Source: Deltaproteobacteria bacterium (lineage in GTDB: Bacteria > Myxococcota_A > UBA9160 > UBA4427). From it: DNA of 64,000 nt. The translations under genes were made by a program, and so were the position numbers. Shown here piece by piece: positions 17,568 to 25,049 of the stretch (the first letter of the stretch is position 1; each line of letters starts with the position of its first letter). The stretch lies in assembly GCA_016713665.1 (NCBI GenBank), contig JADJOR010000005.1, forward strand, positions 889,505-953,504, in the 5' to 3' direction. The notes beneath the pieces were generated by a model. That model ran no database searches and was not told the origin of the DNA. It saw nothing but the letters and a program-made list of their open reading frames with translations.

Positions 17568-17699
17568 CTAGCGGTAGAACTTGCGCTCGCCGCCGGTCTG
17601 GCGCTTGCGAGCGCGGCGGTGCTTGGCCTTGAGCTTGGCGCGGTGGCGGCTCGACTTGTTGCGCTTCACGTGGCCGTGGGACTTCTTGCTGACGCTCAT
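17568..17699 (-). CDS. Very basic 43-residue miniprotein
   Basis: A 43-residue protein beginning MSVSKKSHGHVKRNKSS and ending GGERKFYR, with about 22 Lys, Arg or His residues and no acidic residue except one Glu near the end. The size and charge recall the smallest ribosomal or ribosome-associated proteins, but I do not recognise the family. Support for it being real: GAGG about nine bases before the ATG, biased codons (Lys as AAG, Arg as CGC), its own spacer upstream with a perfect palindrome, and a hairpin after the stop. It is convergent with pyrF. Confidence 0.72.
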   Translation of the reverse strand: MSVSKKSHGHVKRNKSSRHRAKLKAKHRRARKRQTGGERKFYR

Positions 17700-18179
17700 C
17701 GGGGATTGCCTCGCGGGCCTTTCTCGCAATCGCGCACGGCAGCTCGAGCTGCCGTCTCGATCCGGGCCACGCCGATCGGGGGTATCGGAAGGGGCCGGAA
17801 TCTAGGCGAGCCGCCTCGGGATTTCCATGCCCCGGGCGATTTGGCCGTCCGGGTCCCGTCGATCGGCCGGCGGACGCCCCGATCGGGGCCCGCGGCCCCG
17901 GGGCCCGGGCTAAGCTGCGGCCGATCCGCGAATCCGTCGGACCGGTCCGCCGGCCCGCGCCCGTCCGAAGCGACCCCGGAGCTCGGCCCCGAGCCGACCC
18001 CTGCGATCGGGGCCGACCGATCGGGACGGCCGTCCAGTCGGGTCCGGCCCGGCTCGGCTCGGCTCGGCTCGCTCGCGCCCGGTTCGGGCTCGGGTCGCCA
18101 GCGAGTCGGCTCCGGGCCGGCCGAGGGGCGAACTCGGGACGATGGGGCGCGGCTTGCTCGACCAGAAGGTGAAGCCAGA
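17700..18179. other. GC-rich spacer before the acyl-CoA dehydrogenase
   Basis: This 480-base gene-free stretch is extremely GC-rich with many short palindromes (for example around 17878-17912) and a tandem GGCTC microsatellite near 18050-18070. The clearest element is the 20-bp palindrome at 17736-17755. No gene is supported. Confidence 0.45.
17736..17755. repeat. Perfect 20-bp palindrome
   Basis: ACGGCAGCTCGAGCTGCCGT reads identically on both strands, 37 bases upstream of the miniprotein start. It could be the operator of a dimeric regulator, or a hairpin in the miniprotein leader. Confidence 0.6.
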
Positions 18180-19358
18180 ATGACCGCCCTGCTCGACCGG
18201 ATGATGGACTTCGATCTCAGCGAGGATCAGCGCCTCGTCCGCCAGACCGTCCGCCGCTTCGCCGAGAGCGAGATCCTGCCCCACGTCGAGCGCTACGAGC
18301 GCGAGGCGCGCTACCCGACCGAGCTGATCGAGAAGCTCCCGGCCCTCGGGCTCCTCGGTCCGATGATCCCGGAGCAGTACGGCGGCTCGTTCACCGACGT
18401 GCTGACCTACGGCGTCATCTGCGAGGAGCTGGCCCGGGTCGACTGGGTGATCGCCTCGGTCGTCTCGGTCGCGAACTCGCTGGTCGCGGGATCGTTGCTG
18501 CGCTTCGGCACGCAGGCCCAGCGCGATCGCTACCTCCCCGGCATCGCCCGCGGCGAGATCCTCTGCTCCGCCTGCCTGACCGAGCCCCGCGGCGGCACCG
18601 ACCTCGGCAACATGGACACGACCGCGACGAAGGTCGACGGCGGCTGGCTGCTCAACGGCACCAAGGTCTTCATCTCCCACGCCGAGCACGCGCGGCTCTT
18701 CTTCATCGTCGCGACGATCGACCGCGGCCGGAAGCACAAGGGCGTCACCGCCTTCGTCGCCGATCCGCGCGCGATGAAGGGCATGACGATCGGCGAGTTC
18801 CCGATGCGCACGCTCAAGCGCGACAATCTCGCCGAGGTCCATTTCGAGGACGTGTTCGTGCCGGACGAGGCGGTGCTCGGCGAGCCCGGCGGCGGATTTC
18901 CGATCCTCGGCTCGGCCCTCGATCTGGGACGTTATTCGGTGGCCGCGCGCTGCGTCGGTCAGTCCCAGCGCGCGATCGATCTCGCCGTCCCCTACGCCCT
19001 CGAGCGCACGGCCTTCGGCCAGCGGATCGCCGAGTTCCAGCTGGTTCAGAGCAAGATCGCCGACATGGTCGCCCGCACCGAGCAGGCTCGGCTGCTCGTC
19101 TACCGCCTCGGCCGCATGAAGGACGCGGGCCTCGAGCGCTGCTCGCTGGAGAGCTCGCTCGCGAAGCTCAAGGCCAGCCAGGCGGCGACGCAGAACGCGC
19201 TCGACGGGATGGCGATCTTCGGGGGATATTCCGTCAGCGCGGAGTACGAGATCGGGCGTCTCCTGATGGAGGCGAAGGCGCTCGAGTTCGGCGAAGGAAC
19301 CTCGGATCTGCATCAGAAGCTGATCGCCGAGTTCGCGCTCGGACTGCGGACGAGCTGA
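18180..19358 (+). CDS. Acyl-CoA dehydrogenase
   Basis: A 392-residue flavoenzyme that introduces the alpha-beta double bond into an acyl-CoA and passes electrons to ETF. It has the family blocks in order: LSEDQRLVRQTVRRFAE, MIPEQYGGS, CLTEPRGGTDLG, GTKVFISHAEHA, the middle-domain run to AVLGEPGGGF, the region ERTAFGQRIAEFQLVQ, GGYSVSAEYEIGRLL and the active-site end FGEGTSD. Chain-length preference cannot be read. The start ATG 18180 gives the usual length, with AAGG 10 bases upstream. pyrE follows 85 bases later. Confidence 0.94.
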   Translation: MTALLDRMMDFDLSEDQRLVRQTVRRFAESEILPHVERYEREARYPTELIEKLPALGLLGPMIPEQYGGSFTDVLTYGVICEELARVDWVIASVVSVANSLVAGSLLRFGTQAQRDRYLPGIARGEILCSACLTEPRGGTDLGNMDTTATKVDGGWLLNGTKVFISHAEHARLFFIVATIDRGRKHKGVTAFVADPRAMKGMTIGEFPMRTLKRDNLAEVHFEDVFVPDEAVLGEPGGGFPILGSALDLGRYSVAARCVGQSQRAIDLAVPYALERTAFGQRIAEFQLVQSKIADMVARTEQARLLVYRLGRMKDAGLERCSLESSLAKLKASQAATQNALDGMAIFGGYSVSAEYEIGRLLMEAKALEFGEGTSDLHQKLIAEFALGLRTS

Positions 19359-19443
19359 GCGGGACGCGCCCGGCGCGCGGCGCGCCACGGGAACGCGAGC
19401 GGAGCGCCCGGGGCTCCACGACGGGAAGAAGAGGGAGGTTTCG

Positions 19444-20034
19444 ATGGCGGAGCAGGCGGGATCGATTCGCACGGAGGCGGCGCGGGCGCGCGATCGGCAG
19501 GCGCTGCTCGACCTGATCCTCGAGGTCTCCTTCGAGCGCCGCGAAATCACCCTCACGAGCGGTCGCAAGAGCAACTTCTATCTCGACCTGCGCCAGACGC
19601 TGATGCGCCCGCGCGGCGTCGCCCTCGCGGGCCGGCTCATCCTCGATCGGCTCCAGACGGGGCCTGCGGTCGAGGCGGTCGGCGGGATGGCGGTCGGGGC
19701 GGTGCCCCTGGTCTCGGCGGTGCTCGCGGCGGCGGCGCAGGAGCCCGCGGCGACGGGGCTGCTCGGCTTCTTCGTGCGCAAGGAGAAGAAGGCCCACGGC
19801 CTCGGGCGGCAGATCGAGGGCGGCTTCAAGCCCGGGCAGGTCGTGGCCCTGGTCGAGGACACGACGACGACCGGCGGCTCGACCCTCGACGCGCTCTCGA
19901 TCGTCGAGGCCGAGGGCGGCAAGGTCGCCCGCGTGCTGTGTCTCGTCGATCGCGGCGAGGGGGCGGCGGAGGCCTTCGCGGCGCGCGGGGTCCGCCTGGA
20001 ACCGATCTTCGGTCGCGGGGATCTGCCGGTCTGA
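19444..20034 (+). CDS. pyrE: Orotate phosphoribosyltransferase PyrE
   Basis: This enzyme joins orotate and PRPP to give OMP, the substrate of PyrF. The 196-residue protein has LTSGRKSNFYLDLR for substrate binding, the flexible loop FVRKEKKAHG and the PRPP motif LVEDTTTTGGS. A ribosome binding site GAGGG precedes the ATG. With pyrF 2 kb away it forms a split pyrimidine pair. Confidence 0.95.
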   Translation: MAEQAGSIRTEAARARDRQALLDLILEVSFERREITLTSGRKSNFYLDLRQTLMRPRGVALAGRLILDRLQTGPAVEAVGGMAVGAVPLVSAVLAAAAQEPAATGLLGFFVRKEKKAHGLGRQIEGGFKPGQVVALVEDTTTTGGSTLDALSIVEAEGGKVARVLCLVDRGEGAAEAFAARGVRLEPIFGRGDLPV

Positions 20035-20101
20035 AGCGACCGGCGCGTCCGCACGGCGTGGGCTCGCGGGACGAAGAGCGCGGGGAGAGGAGCATCGGAC
20101 G

Positions 20102-20419
20102 ATGATCTTGACGACGACGCACGCGATCGAAGGCAAGCCGATCCGCCAATACCTCGGCATCGTGACGGGCGAGGCGATCCTCGGGACGAACGTGATCCGC
20201 GATTTCTTCGCGGGCATCCGCGACATCGTCGGCGGGCGCTCGGCGTCCTACGAGAAGGAGCTGCGCAAGGGGCGCGACATCGCGCTCCAGGAGATCGAGC
20301 AGGAGGCGCGCCGCCTCGGCGCCGACGCCGTCGTCGCGATCGACCTCGACTACGAGACCGTGGGGCAGGGCGGTACGATGCTGATGGTCACGATCAGCGG
20401 GACCGCCGTGAAGCTCTGA
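20102..20419 (+). CDS. YbjQ/UPF0145 family protein
   Basis: A 105-residue heavy-metal-binding-domain (YbjQ) protein. The N-terminus ILTTTHAIEGKPI..YLGIVTGEAILG and the block GADAVVAIDLDYETVG are characteristic. The family forms pentamers; its role is not established. GGGGAGAGGAG precedes the ATG. It is probably in one transcript with pyrE and the DUF6614 gene. Confidence 0.9.
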   Translation: MILTTTHAIEGKPIRQYLGIVTGEAILGTNVIRDFFAGIRDIVGGRSASYEKELRKGRDIALQEIEQEARRLGADAVVAIDLDYETVGQGGTMLMVTISGTAVKL

Positions 20420-20461
20420 GCCGCGCGGGCGGGAGCCCGTCGCGCGCCGCAGGAAACCGTC

Positions 20462-20812
20462 GTGGATCTCTATCACATCTGGTGCAATCTCGAGCCCGGG
20501 ACCTCGGACGTCGAATTCTGCGCTGCCGTCGATGCCTATCTCGGCGCCCTGCGCGCCGAGGGCCGCATCGCCGGCCACCGCATCACGCGCCGCAAGCTCG
20601 GCCTCGGCCCCCGCGAGCTCGGCGAGTTCCACGTCGCGATCGAGGTCGAGGATCTCGCCCAGCTCGACCGCGCCTTTCTCGAGGTCTCGACGCGGGGCGG
20701 GCCGATCGAGGCGCTCCACCGGGCCGTGAACCAACACGCCCGCGACCTCAGCTTCGCGCTCTATCGGGATTTCCCCGACGCCGGCCGCCGTCGAGGCGGC
20801 GAGCTCTTCTAG
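20462..20812 (+). CDS. DUF6614 family protein
   Basis: A 116-residue cytoplasmic protein of unknown function. LYHIWCNLEPGTSDVEFCAA at the N-terminus and RKLGLGPRELGEFHVAIE in the middle match my recollection of DUF6614, a small family with a ferredoxin-like alpha/beta fold. The start is GTG 20462 after AGGAAACC. No catalytic residue is obvious. Confidence 0.7.
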   Translation: MDLYHIWCNLEPGTSDVEFCAAVDAYLGALRAEGRIAGHRITRRKLGLGPRELGEFHVAIEVEDLAQLDRAFLEVSTRGGPIEALHRAVNQHARDLSFALYRDFPDAGRRRGGELF

Positions 20813-20853
20813 CGCTCGGCGGCTCGAGGCGGACGACTCGGAGAGGAAGACGA

Positions 20854-21204
20854 TTGCGCTATCTCGCTGCTCTGGCGATCGCCTGTGTGTTGACCGCATG
20901 CCTGCTCTGGGGCGGCGCGAAGATCGCGATGATCGTGTCCGGTCCCGAGCGGGTCCCCAACGACTACACCGTCGGCCAGCGCTTCGACCTCTGCGGCTAC
21001 GAGGTCGACTCGCGCTACGCGATCGCCGGCTACGACCTCGAAGAGTGGCGGGATGAGCGCTGCCAGCGTCTCTCGGATTTCGATCGCTGCGTGCTCGGTT
21101 GCCTCGAGCAGGCGGGCACGATCGAGATCGCCGAGGCCTGCCATCCGGGCTGCGTGAAGCAGTCTCCGGCTTCGTCCCGCCCGCCGATCCCGTTGCGCCG
21201 CTAG
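20854..21204 (+). CDS. Small exported cysteine-containing protein
   Basis: A 116-residue unrecognised protein. It opens with a hydrophobic segment MRYLAALAIACVLTACLLWG that could be a signal anchor or a lipobox (LTAC). The rest holds six or so cysteines (LCGYEVD, ERCQRL, RCVLGCLEQ, ACHPGCV), suggesting disulphides in the periplasm. The start is TTG 20854, chosen for GAGAGGA at good spacing and for placing the signal at the N-terminus. Confidence 0.62.
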   Translation: MRYLAALAIACVLTACLLWGGAKIAMIVSGPERVPNDYTVGQRFDLCGYEVDSRYAIAGYDLEEWRDERCQRLSDFDRCVLGCLEQAGTIEIAEACHPGCVKQSPASSRPPIPLRR

Positions 21205-21269
21205 CGAGCGGGCCTCGACGGCGCAGGCCTGTGTTAGGATGCGAAGATCCGGCGAGCGAGGAGAACCGA

Positions 21270-21680
21270 GTGGCTGCGATTGCCCGCGTGCGAGCGTCCC
21301 TGCGCGTCTTCGGCGACGTCCTCGAGCCCGAGGAGGTCTCGGCGCTCCTCGGCCATCCGCCGACCCGCTCCCATCGCAAGGGCGACAAATGCGGCCCGAA
21401 CCGCGCTTCCGTCGAGCCGACCGGCGCCTGGATCCTCGACAGCCGGATCTCGGAGAAGAGCGAGGTCGAGGACCACGTCGAATCGATCCTCGCGCTGCTC
21501 ACGAGCGACTGCGACGAGTGGGCGAGCCTGACGGAGCGCTTCTCGGCCTCGATCCTCTGCGGGATCTTCCTCGACCAGTACAACGAGGGCTTCGAGCTCT
21601 CGCCGCGCCTCTGCAAGGCGCTCGCGAATCGCGGTCTCGTGATCGCCTTCGACGTCTACAGCGGCGATCCGGACGCCTAG
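21270..21680 (+). CDS. DUF4279 protein
   Basis: A 136-residue cytoplasmic protein with the DUF4279 layout: SLRVFGDVLEPEEVSALLGH, then PTRSHRKGD, GAWILDSR and HVESILALL. The family's role is unknown. GTG 21270 follows GAGGAGAACC, a good ribosome binding site. The next gene begins two bases past its stop, so the pair is co-transcribed. Confidence 0.72.
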   Translation: MAAIARVRASLRVFGDVLEPEEVSALLGHPPTRSHRKGDKCGPNRASVEPTGAWILDSRISEKSEVEDHVESILALLTSDCDEWASLTERFSASILCGIFLDQYNEGFELSPRLCKALANRGLVIAFDVYSGDPDA

Positions 21681-21682
21681 CG

Positions 21683-22093
21683 ATGAAGTGCGCGAGGCGA
21701 CGAGGAAGGGCGGATCGAGGGGCGGCGGGGCCGACCGGCGCGGAAGCGCTTCGAGCGGGGGGCTGGGCCGCGGCCGCGCTCGCCGCGGCCGGGCTGACGG
21801 TCGGCTGTACCCAGGAGACCCAGAACGAGCTCGGCCGAGCCGTCCAGAACTGGACCGGGACCGACGGCATCCTCGAGATCTATGCCGGCGAGAAGCTCGT
21901 CAAACGCTTCCTCGACATCGACAAGCTGACGACCGCGACGGGGACCCATGCCGCCGAGTCGCGAGCCTATCGCTACGGCTACGGCGTGCTCGACGAGAAC
22001 CTGAACGGGGTCGTCGATCCGGGGGAGTCGAAGGTCTACTTCGAGATCAGCGACTTCGCGACGCCCTATGTCTTCTACGAAAATCCCCGCTGA
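21683..22093 (+). CDS. Putative lipoprotein
   Basis: A 136-residue protein of unknown function. An Arg-rich N-terminus and Ala-rich hydrophobic segment end in LTVGC, a lipobox with the acylated cysteine near residue 42. The mature part includes EIYAGEKLVKRFLDIDKL and GYGVLDENLNGVVDPGESK, the latter resembling a Ca-binding DxNxNG(V)xD loop. It follows the DUF4279 gene by two bases. Confidence 0.65.
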   Translation: MKCARRRGRADRGAAGPTGAEALRAGGWAAAALAAAGLTVGCTQETQNELGRAVQNWTGTDGILEIYAGEKLVKRFLDIDKLTTATGTHAAESRAYRYGYGVLDENLNGVVDPGESKVYFEISDFATPYVFYENPR

Positions 22094-22203
22094 GCCCTGA
22101 CCGGCCCCGGGGCGAGCCGCCGCGAGCTGCGCGCGTCTCGACCGATCGGCCCCACCAGAGGCCACGCCCGGCCACGCAAGGCCACGACAGGAGCAGAACC
22201 CCG

Positions 22204-22638
22204 ATGGCGACCAAGACCTTCGACGAGCTCAAGACCTGGGCCGAGAACTACACCCGACTCTGGAACGCCGGCGACAAGCAGGCCTGGATCGACAGCTACC
22301 GCAAGGTCGGACCCGGCCAATTCCGCATGCTCGACCCGGTCGGCACGCCCGAGAAGGTCGGCTTCCAGCATTGCTGCGTCGATTCCTGGGAGCTCTTCCA
22401 GCCCCACGTGAAGTTCCGCGTCGTCCCCGGCTCGCTCTTCATCTGCGGCAACGAGGTCGCCTGGCTGCTCGAGAACCATTTCACCTCGGGCGGGCGCGAG
22501 CAGATCGGCCTTTCGATCGAGACGTATCGCTTCGAGGAAAATGGCGACGTCACGATCCGCACCTACTACAAGGTGCCCCGCCATTCGAACGCCGAGATCG
22601 GCGAGCTCTTCCAGACCTACCTCCCCGAGAACGGCTGA
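22204..22638 (+). CDS. NTF2-like/SnoaL-fold protein
   Basis: A 144-residue single-domain protein of the NTF2-like cone fold: ENYTRLWNAGDKQAWIDSY at the N-terminus, then beta strands such as GNEVAWLLENHF and VTIRTYYKVP. This fold hosts isomerases, hydrolases and dehydratases as well as plain binding proteins, so no reaction is assigned. It is one of three such proteins in the window (also 23931 and 38166). Confidence 0.8.
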   Translation: MATKTFDELKTWAENYTRLWNAGDKQAWIDSYRKVGPGQFRMLDPVGTPEKVGFQHCCVDSWELFQPHVKFRVVPGSLFICGNEVAWLLENHFTSGGREQIGLSIETYRFEENGDVTIRTYYKVPRHSNAEIGELFQTYLPENG

Positions 22639-23011
22639 GAGCGAAGCGGGCCCGCTCCGCTCCGATCGATCGTTCGGAAACGCGGCGATCGCGAGGGGGT
22701 TGCGCTCCAAGCCCCTGCATTGTTCGGTTGCACCGCGCCGCGGCGTCCCGCCCGATTCCCGGTCGCGGGTCGCTGTGCCTCGGGTGGCCCGGAAAAGTGG
22801 TCCGGATCACCTCTGCGCGTCGCACGCGCGAGCGGACGCCATTCCGGCGCACGTCCCCGCGCCGGCGATTTCCCGCCGCGCCCGACTAAGGCTCGCCGAA
22901 ATCCGTCCGAGCGGGTTGCCAATCCGAATAAAGGGCTATTCTCCGCCGCGAGCCCGACAGGGCTCGATTCGTTTTTACTTCACATCCACTTCATATCGTT
23001 AGGTTCAACTG
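22639..23011. other. Leader region of the 61-residue small gene
   Basis: A 373-base spacer. Just after the previous stop lies a hairpin (GAGCG..GCGGG/CCCGC..CGCTC, 22639-22662). Near its right end a clear terminator-like hairpin (22949-22976) is followed by an AT-rich segment ACTTCACATCCACTTCATAT and then the small gene. No other gene is supported. Confidence 0.5.
22949..22976 (+). terminator. Intrinsic terminator upstream of the small gene
   Basis: CGAGCCC pairs perfectly with GGGCTCG around a GACA loop and is followed by ATTCGTTTTT, the layout of a Rho-independent terminator on the plus strand. It lies 35 bases before the start of the 61-residue gene, so it either closes an upstream transcript or attenuates that gene. 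Confidence 0.65.
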
Positions 23012-23197
23012 ATGAGGAAAGTCAGAGACTGGTCCGCCGTGATCGACAAGCTTAACAAGAGCCCGAAGGGCGAACTCACCGTCAAGATGGGCTCGCCGGG
23101 CAGCGCACAGGTGACCCGATGTCGCCTGCTGGCCGAGTGGTCGAACCTCGAGGCCACGACCAAGGGCGCCACGCTCTATCTGCGCCTGAAGGGCTGA
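23012..23197 (+). CDS. Small orphan protein, 61 residues
   Basis: A 61-residue protein beginning MRKVRDWSAVIDKLNKSPKG and containing EWSNLEATTKGATLYLRL. I do not recognise a family. It has 13 Lys/Arg and no hydrophobic segment, so it is cytoplasmic and mildly basic. Reasons to believe it is real: a balanced composition unlike high-GC artefacts, several AAG and AAC codons, an AT-rich leader, and hairpins on both sides that mark its own transcription unit. The ribosome binding site (AGG) is weak. Confidence 0.62.
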   Translation: MRKVRDWSAVIDKLNKSPKGELTVKMGSPGSAQVTRCRLLAEWSNLEATTKGATLYLRLKG

Positions 23198-23223
23198 TCA
23201 CGGGACGTCGTGTAATCGGGTTG

Positions 23224-23250
23224 CGCGGCGGATCGGAAAGATCCGTCGCG
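23224..23250 (+). terminator. Hairpin after the small gene
   Basis: GCGGCGGATC and GATCCGTCGC form a ten-pair stem with one G-T wobble around GGAAA, extendable by one outer pair, 27 bases past the stop. No T-run follows, so it may be a stabilising 3' hairpin instead of a terminator. Confidence 0.42.
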
Positions 23251-23423
23251 GACCCGAGACCCCCGCTCTGCGCCCGCCGCGCCTTCCTCCCTGGCTCCCC
23301 TCTCGCGCAAGCTCTCCGACCTCGCGAGCCCTCCGTCGGATCTTCTGCTCAGATCTTCGCCGTGTGCTCGCTTCCGCCGTCGTCCGTGCGACGCCCGACG
23401 GCGCGACCCACCGGGAGAACCCC

Positions 23424-23900
23424 ATGCTCCGCCGCTTCCTGATCCGGGATGGTCTCATCGTCGCTGCGGCGATCGCGCTCTGGTGGCTCGTCGCGCCGCT
23501 CTCGGCCGGGACGAGCTGGGTCGCGGACCTGTCGGGCTGGGTTTCGGGCCTACTGCTGACGGCGTGCGCCTACCTGGCCCACGAATGGAGCCACTACCTC
23601 GGCGCCGTGGCGACGGGCAGCCATGCGCCGCTCGGGACCCGGCTCTCGACGGCCTTCCTGTTCAGCTTCGACGCGGAGACGAACTCGTTGCTCCAGTTCG
23701 TCGTGATGTCGATCTCGGGCTTCGTCGCGACGGCGCTCGCGGTCTGGCTCTTCTACACCGCGCTCCCCGACGCCTGGCTCGCGACCCGGGTCGCGCGCGG
23801 AGGCGTGGTCTTCCTCTCGCTGCTCGGCTTCGTGCTCGAGCTGCCGCTCCTCGTCTACGGGATCGTGACGGGCGGCGTGCCGAAGCAGGTCTCGGTCTAG
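23424..23900 (+). CDS. Membrane protein with HExxH motif
   Basis: A 158-residue integral membrane protein with about four helices. The second helix, GLLLTACAYLAHEWSHYLGAV, contains HEWSH, a match to the HExxH zinc-protease motif seen in membrane-embedded M50 proteases. A second ligand motif of the NxxPxxxxD type, expected in M50, is not evident, so proteolysis is uncertain. ATG 23424 follows GGGAG. It stands alone and converges with the NTF2-like gene at 23931. Confidence 0.68.
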   Translation: MLRRFLIRDGLIVAAAIALWWLVAPLSAGTSWVADLSGWVSGLLLTACAYLAHEWSHYLGAVATGSHAPLGTRLSTAFLFSFDAETNSLLQFVVMSISGFVATALAVWLFYTALPDAWLATRVARGGVVFLSLLGFVLELPLLVYGIVTGGVPKQVSV

Positions 23901-23930
23901 CCGGTCTCGTCGAGGGCGGTCGTCCGTCTG

Positions 23931-24386
23931 CTAGTCCCCGATCTGCTCGAGCTCGTCCCAGACGGGCCCGATCATCTTCTTCAAGAGCGCCTTCGAGCCC
24001 CAGATCCGTTCGCCGCCGAGGAGTCCGTCCTTCTCGAACAGGATCCCGATCACGCGGTGGGCCTCGAGCCCCGTGTCGAACTGGACGACCATCTCGTATT
24101 CCTGCGCGAGGGAGCGCTCGCTCAGCCACTCCTCGATCAGCCGATAGCTCTTCTGCTCCCCGTAGAAGGTCCCGATCAGGTGCTCGTAGAAGCGGCGGAC
24201 CTGATCGCGTCCGCGCATGCGCAGGCCGACCGGCCAGAACTCGAAGATCGGATCCGCGACGAGGGTCTCCATCACGAGGTCGAGCTTGCCCTCGGCCTCG
24301 AGCTGGCCGTGGCGGGTGCCGAGCTCGAGCATCGCCTGGGCGTCCCAGCTCGCGCCGTTCTTCGTCTTCGGATCACGCTGCGTCAT
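23931..24386 (-). CDS. NTF2-like/SnoaL-fold protein
   Basis: A 151-residue protein with the NTF2-like pattern: GKLDLVMETLVADPIFEFWP, then RGRDQVRRFYEHLIGTF and strands ending QFDTGLEAHRVIGILFEKDG. The segment is like that of polyketide-cyclase-type SnoaL proteins. The specific function is unknown. Upstream on its strand lies an untranslated divergent spacer shared with the gene at 24568. Confidence 0.78.
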   Translation of the reverse strand: MTQRDPKTKNGASWDAQAMLELGTRHGQLEAEGKLDLVMETLVADPIFEFWPVGLRMRGRDQVRRFYEHLIGTFYGEQKSYRLIEEWLSERSLAQEYEMVVQFDTGLEAHRVIGILFEKDGLLGGERIWGSKALLKKMIGPVWDELEQIGD

Positions 24387-24567
24387 CGGAGCCTCCCGTG
24401 CGTCGGTGCGTCAAGACTAGGGCAGATCGCGAGCGACGAGCGCGCCGGCCGGGCTTCGGCTCGGCACGGCCCGCCGCCCCGATCGGACCTTCCGCTCCGA
24501 TCCCGGGCCCCGCGTGATACGCTCGGCGCCCGAGCCGGGCGTTGCTCGTTGCCCGTCGGAGGAGAGC

Positions 24568-25023
24568 TTGGTCTACGTCGTCGCCGCCTACTCGATCACG
24601 ATCGGCGTGCTGCTGATCTACGGCGTCCTGCTGCAGCATCGCGCCCGGCTCGCCGGGGCGCGAAAGGGCGGCGGCTTCAACCTCGGGGCGGCGCTGCTCG
24701 CGCCCGTCTGGGCCTTGTTCCACGGCCAACCCGCGGCGGGCGCGACGCTGCTCGCGACGGCGGCCGCCCTCGCGGCGGCGCAGGCGAGCGGACTCGCCCT
24801 CGCGGCCTCACTGCTCGCGGCGCTCTTCGCCGGTGCTTCGCTCTTTCTCGGCGTGGTCGGAAATCGGATCGCCTCTGCCGGCTCTCGGGCCGGGGGCGTC
24901 GACGGCACCGGCGGCGAGCCCGTCGCCCGGGCGCAGGCGGAGCTGCGCTGGGCGCTGGCCGGGGCGGTCCTCCACACGGTCGTGCTGCCCTGGGCCTGCT
25001 ATTTCTGGCTCGCGGGGCGCTGA
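24568..25023 (+). CDS. Membrane protein with CcmD-like N-terminus
   Basis: A 151-residue membrane protein. The first helix, VYVVAAYSITIGVLLIYGVL, with its basic tail QHRARLAG, looks like the small haem-export protein CcmD. It is followed by GGFNLGAALLAPVWALFHGQ, a pattern like DUF2628 proteins, and two or three more Ala/Leu-rich helices. No function is assigned. TTG 24568 is preceded by CGGAGGAGAGC, a strong ribosome binding site; an upstream ATG would add 18 residues without similarity. Confidence 0.62.
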   Translation: MVYVVAAYSITIGVLLIYGVLLQHRARLAGARKGGGFNLGAALLAPVWALFHGQPAAGATLLATAAALAAAQASGLALAASLLAALFAGASLFLGVVGNRIASAGSRAGGVDGTGGEPVARAQAELRWALAGAVLHTVVLPWACYFWLAGR

Positions 25024-25049
25024 GGCATCGCCCCGGTGTCCAGAGGCTC

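Noticed and set aside
17619..18179. Upstream extension of the acyl-CoA dehydrogenase frame by about 185 codons.
   Set aside because: The extension is Arg/Pro/Ser-rich, crosses palindromes and the miniprotein gene, and the dehydrogenase family starts at 18180.
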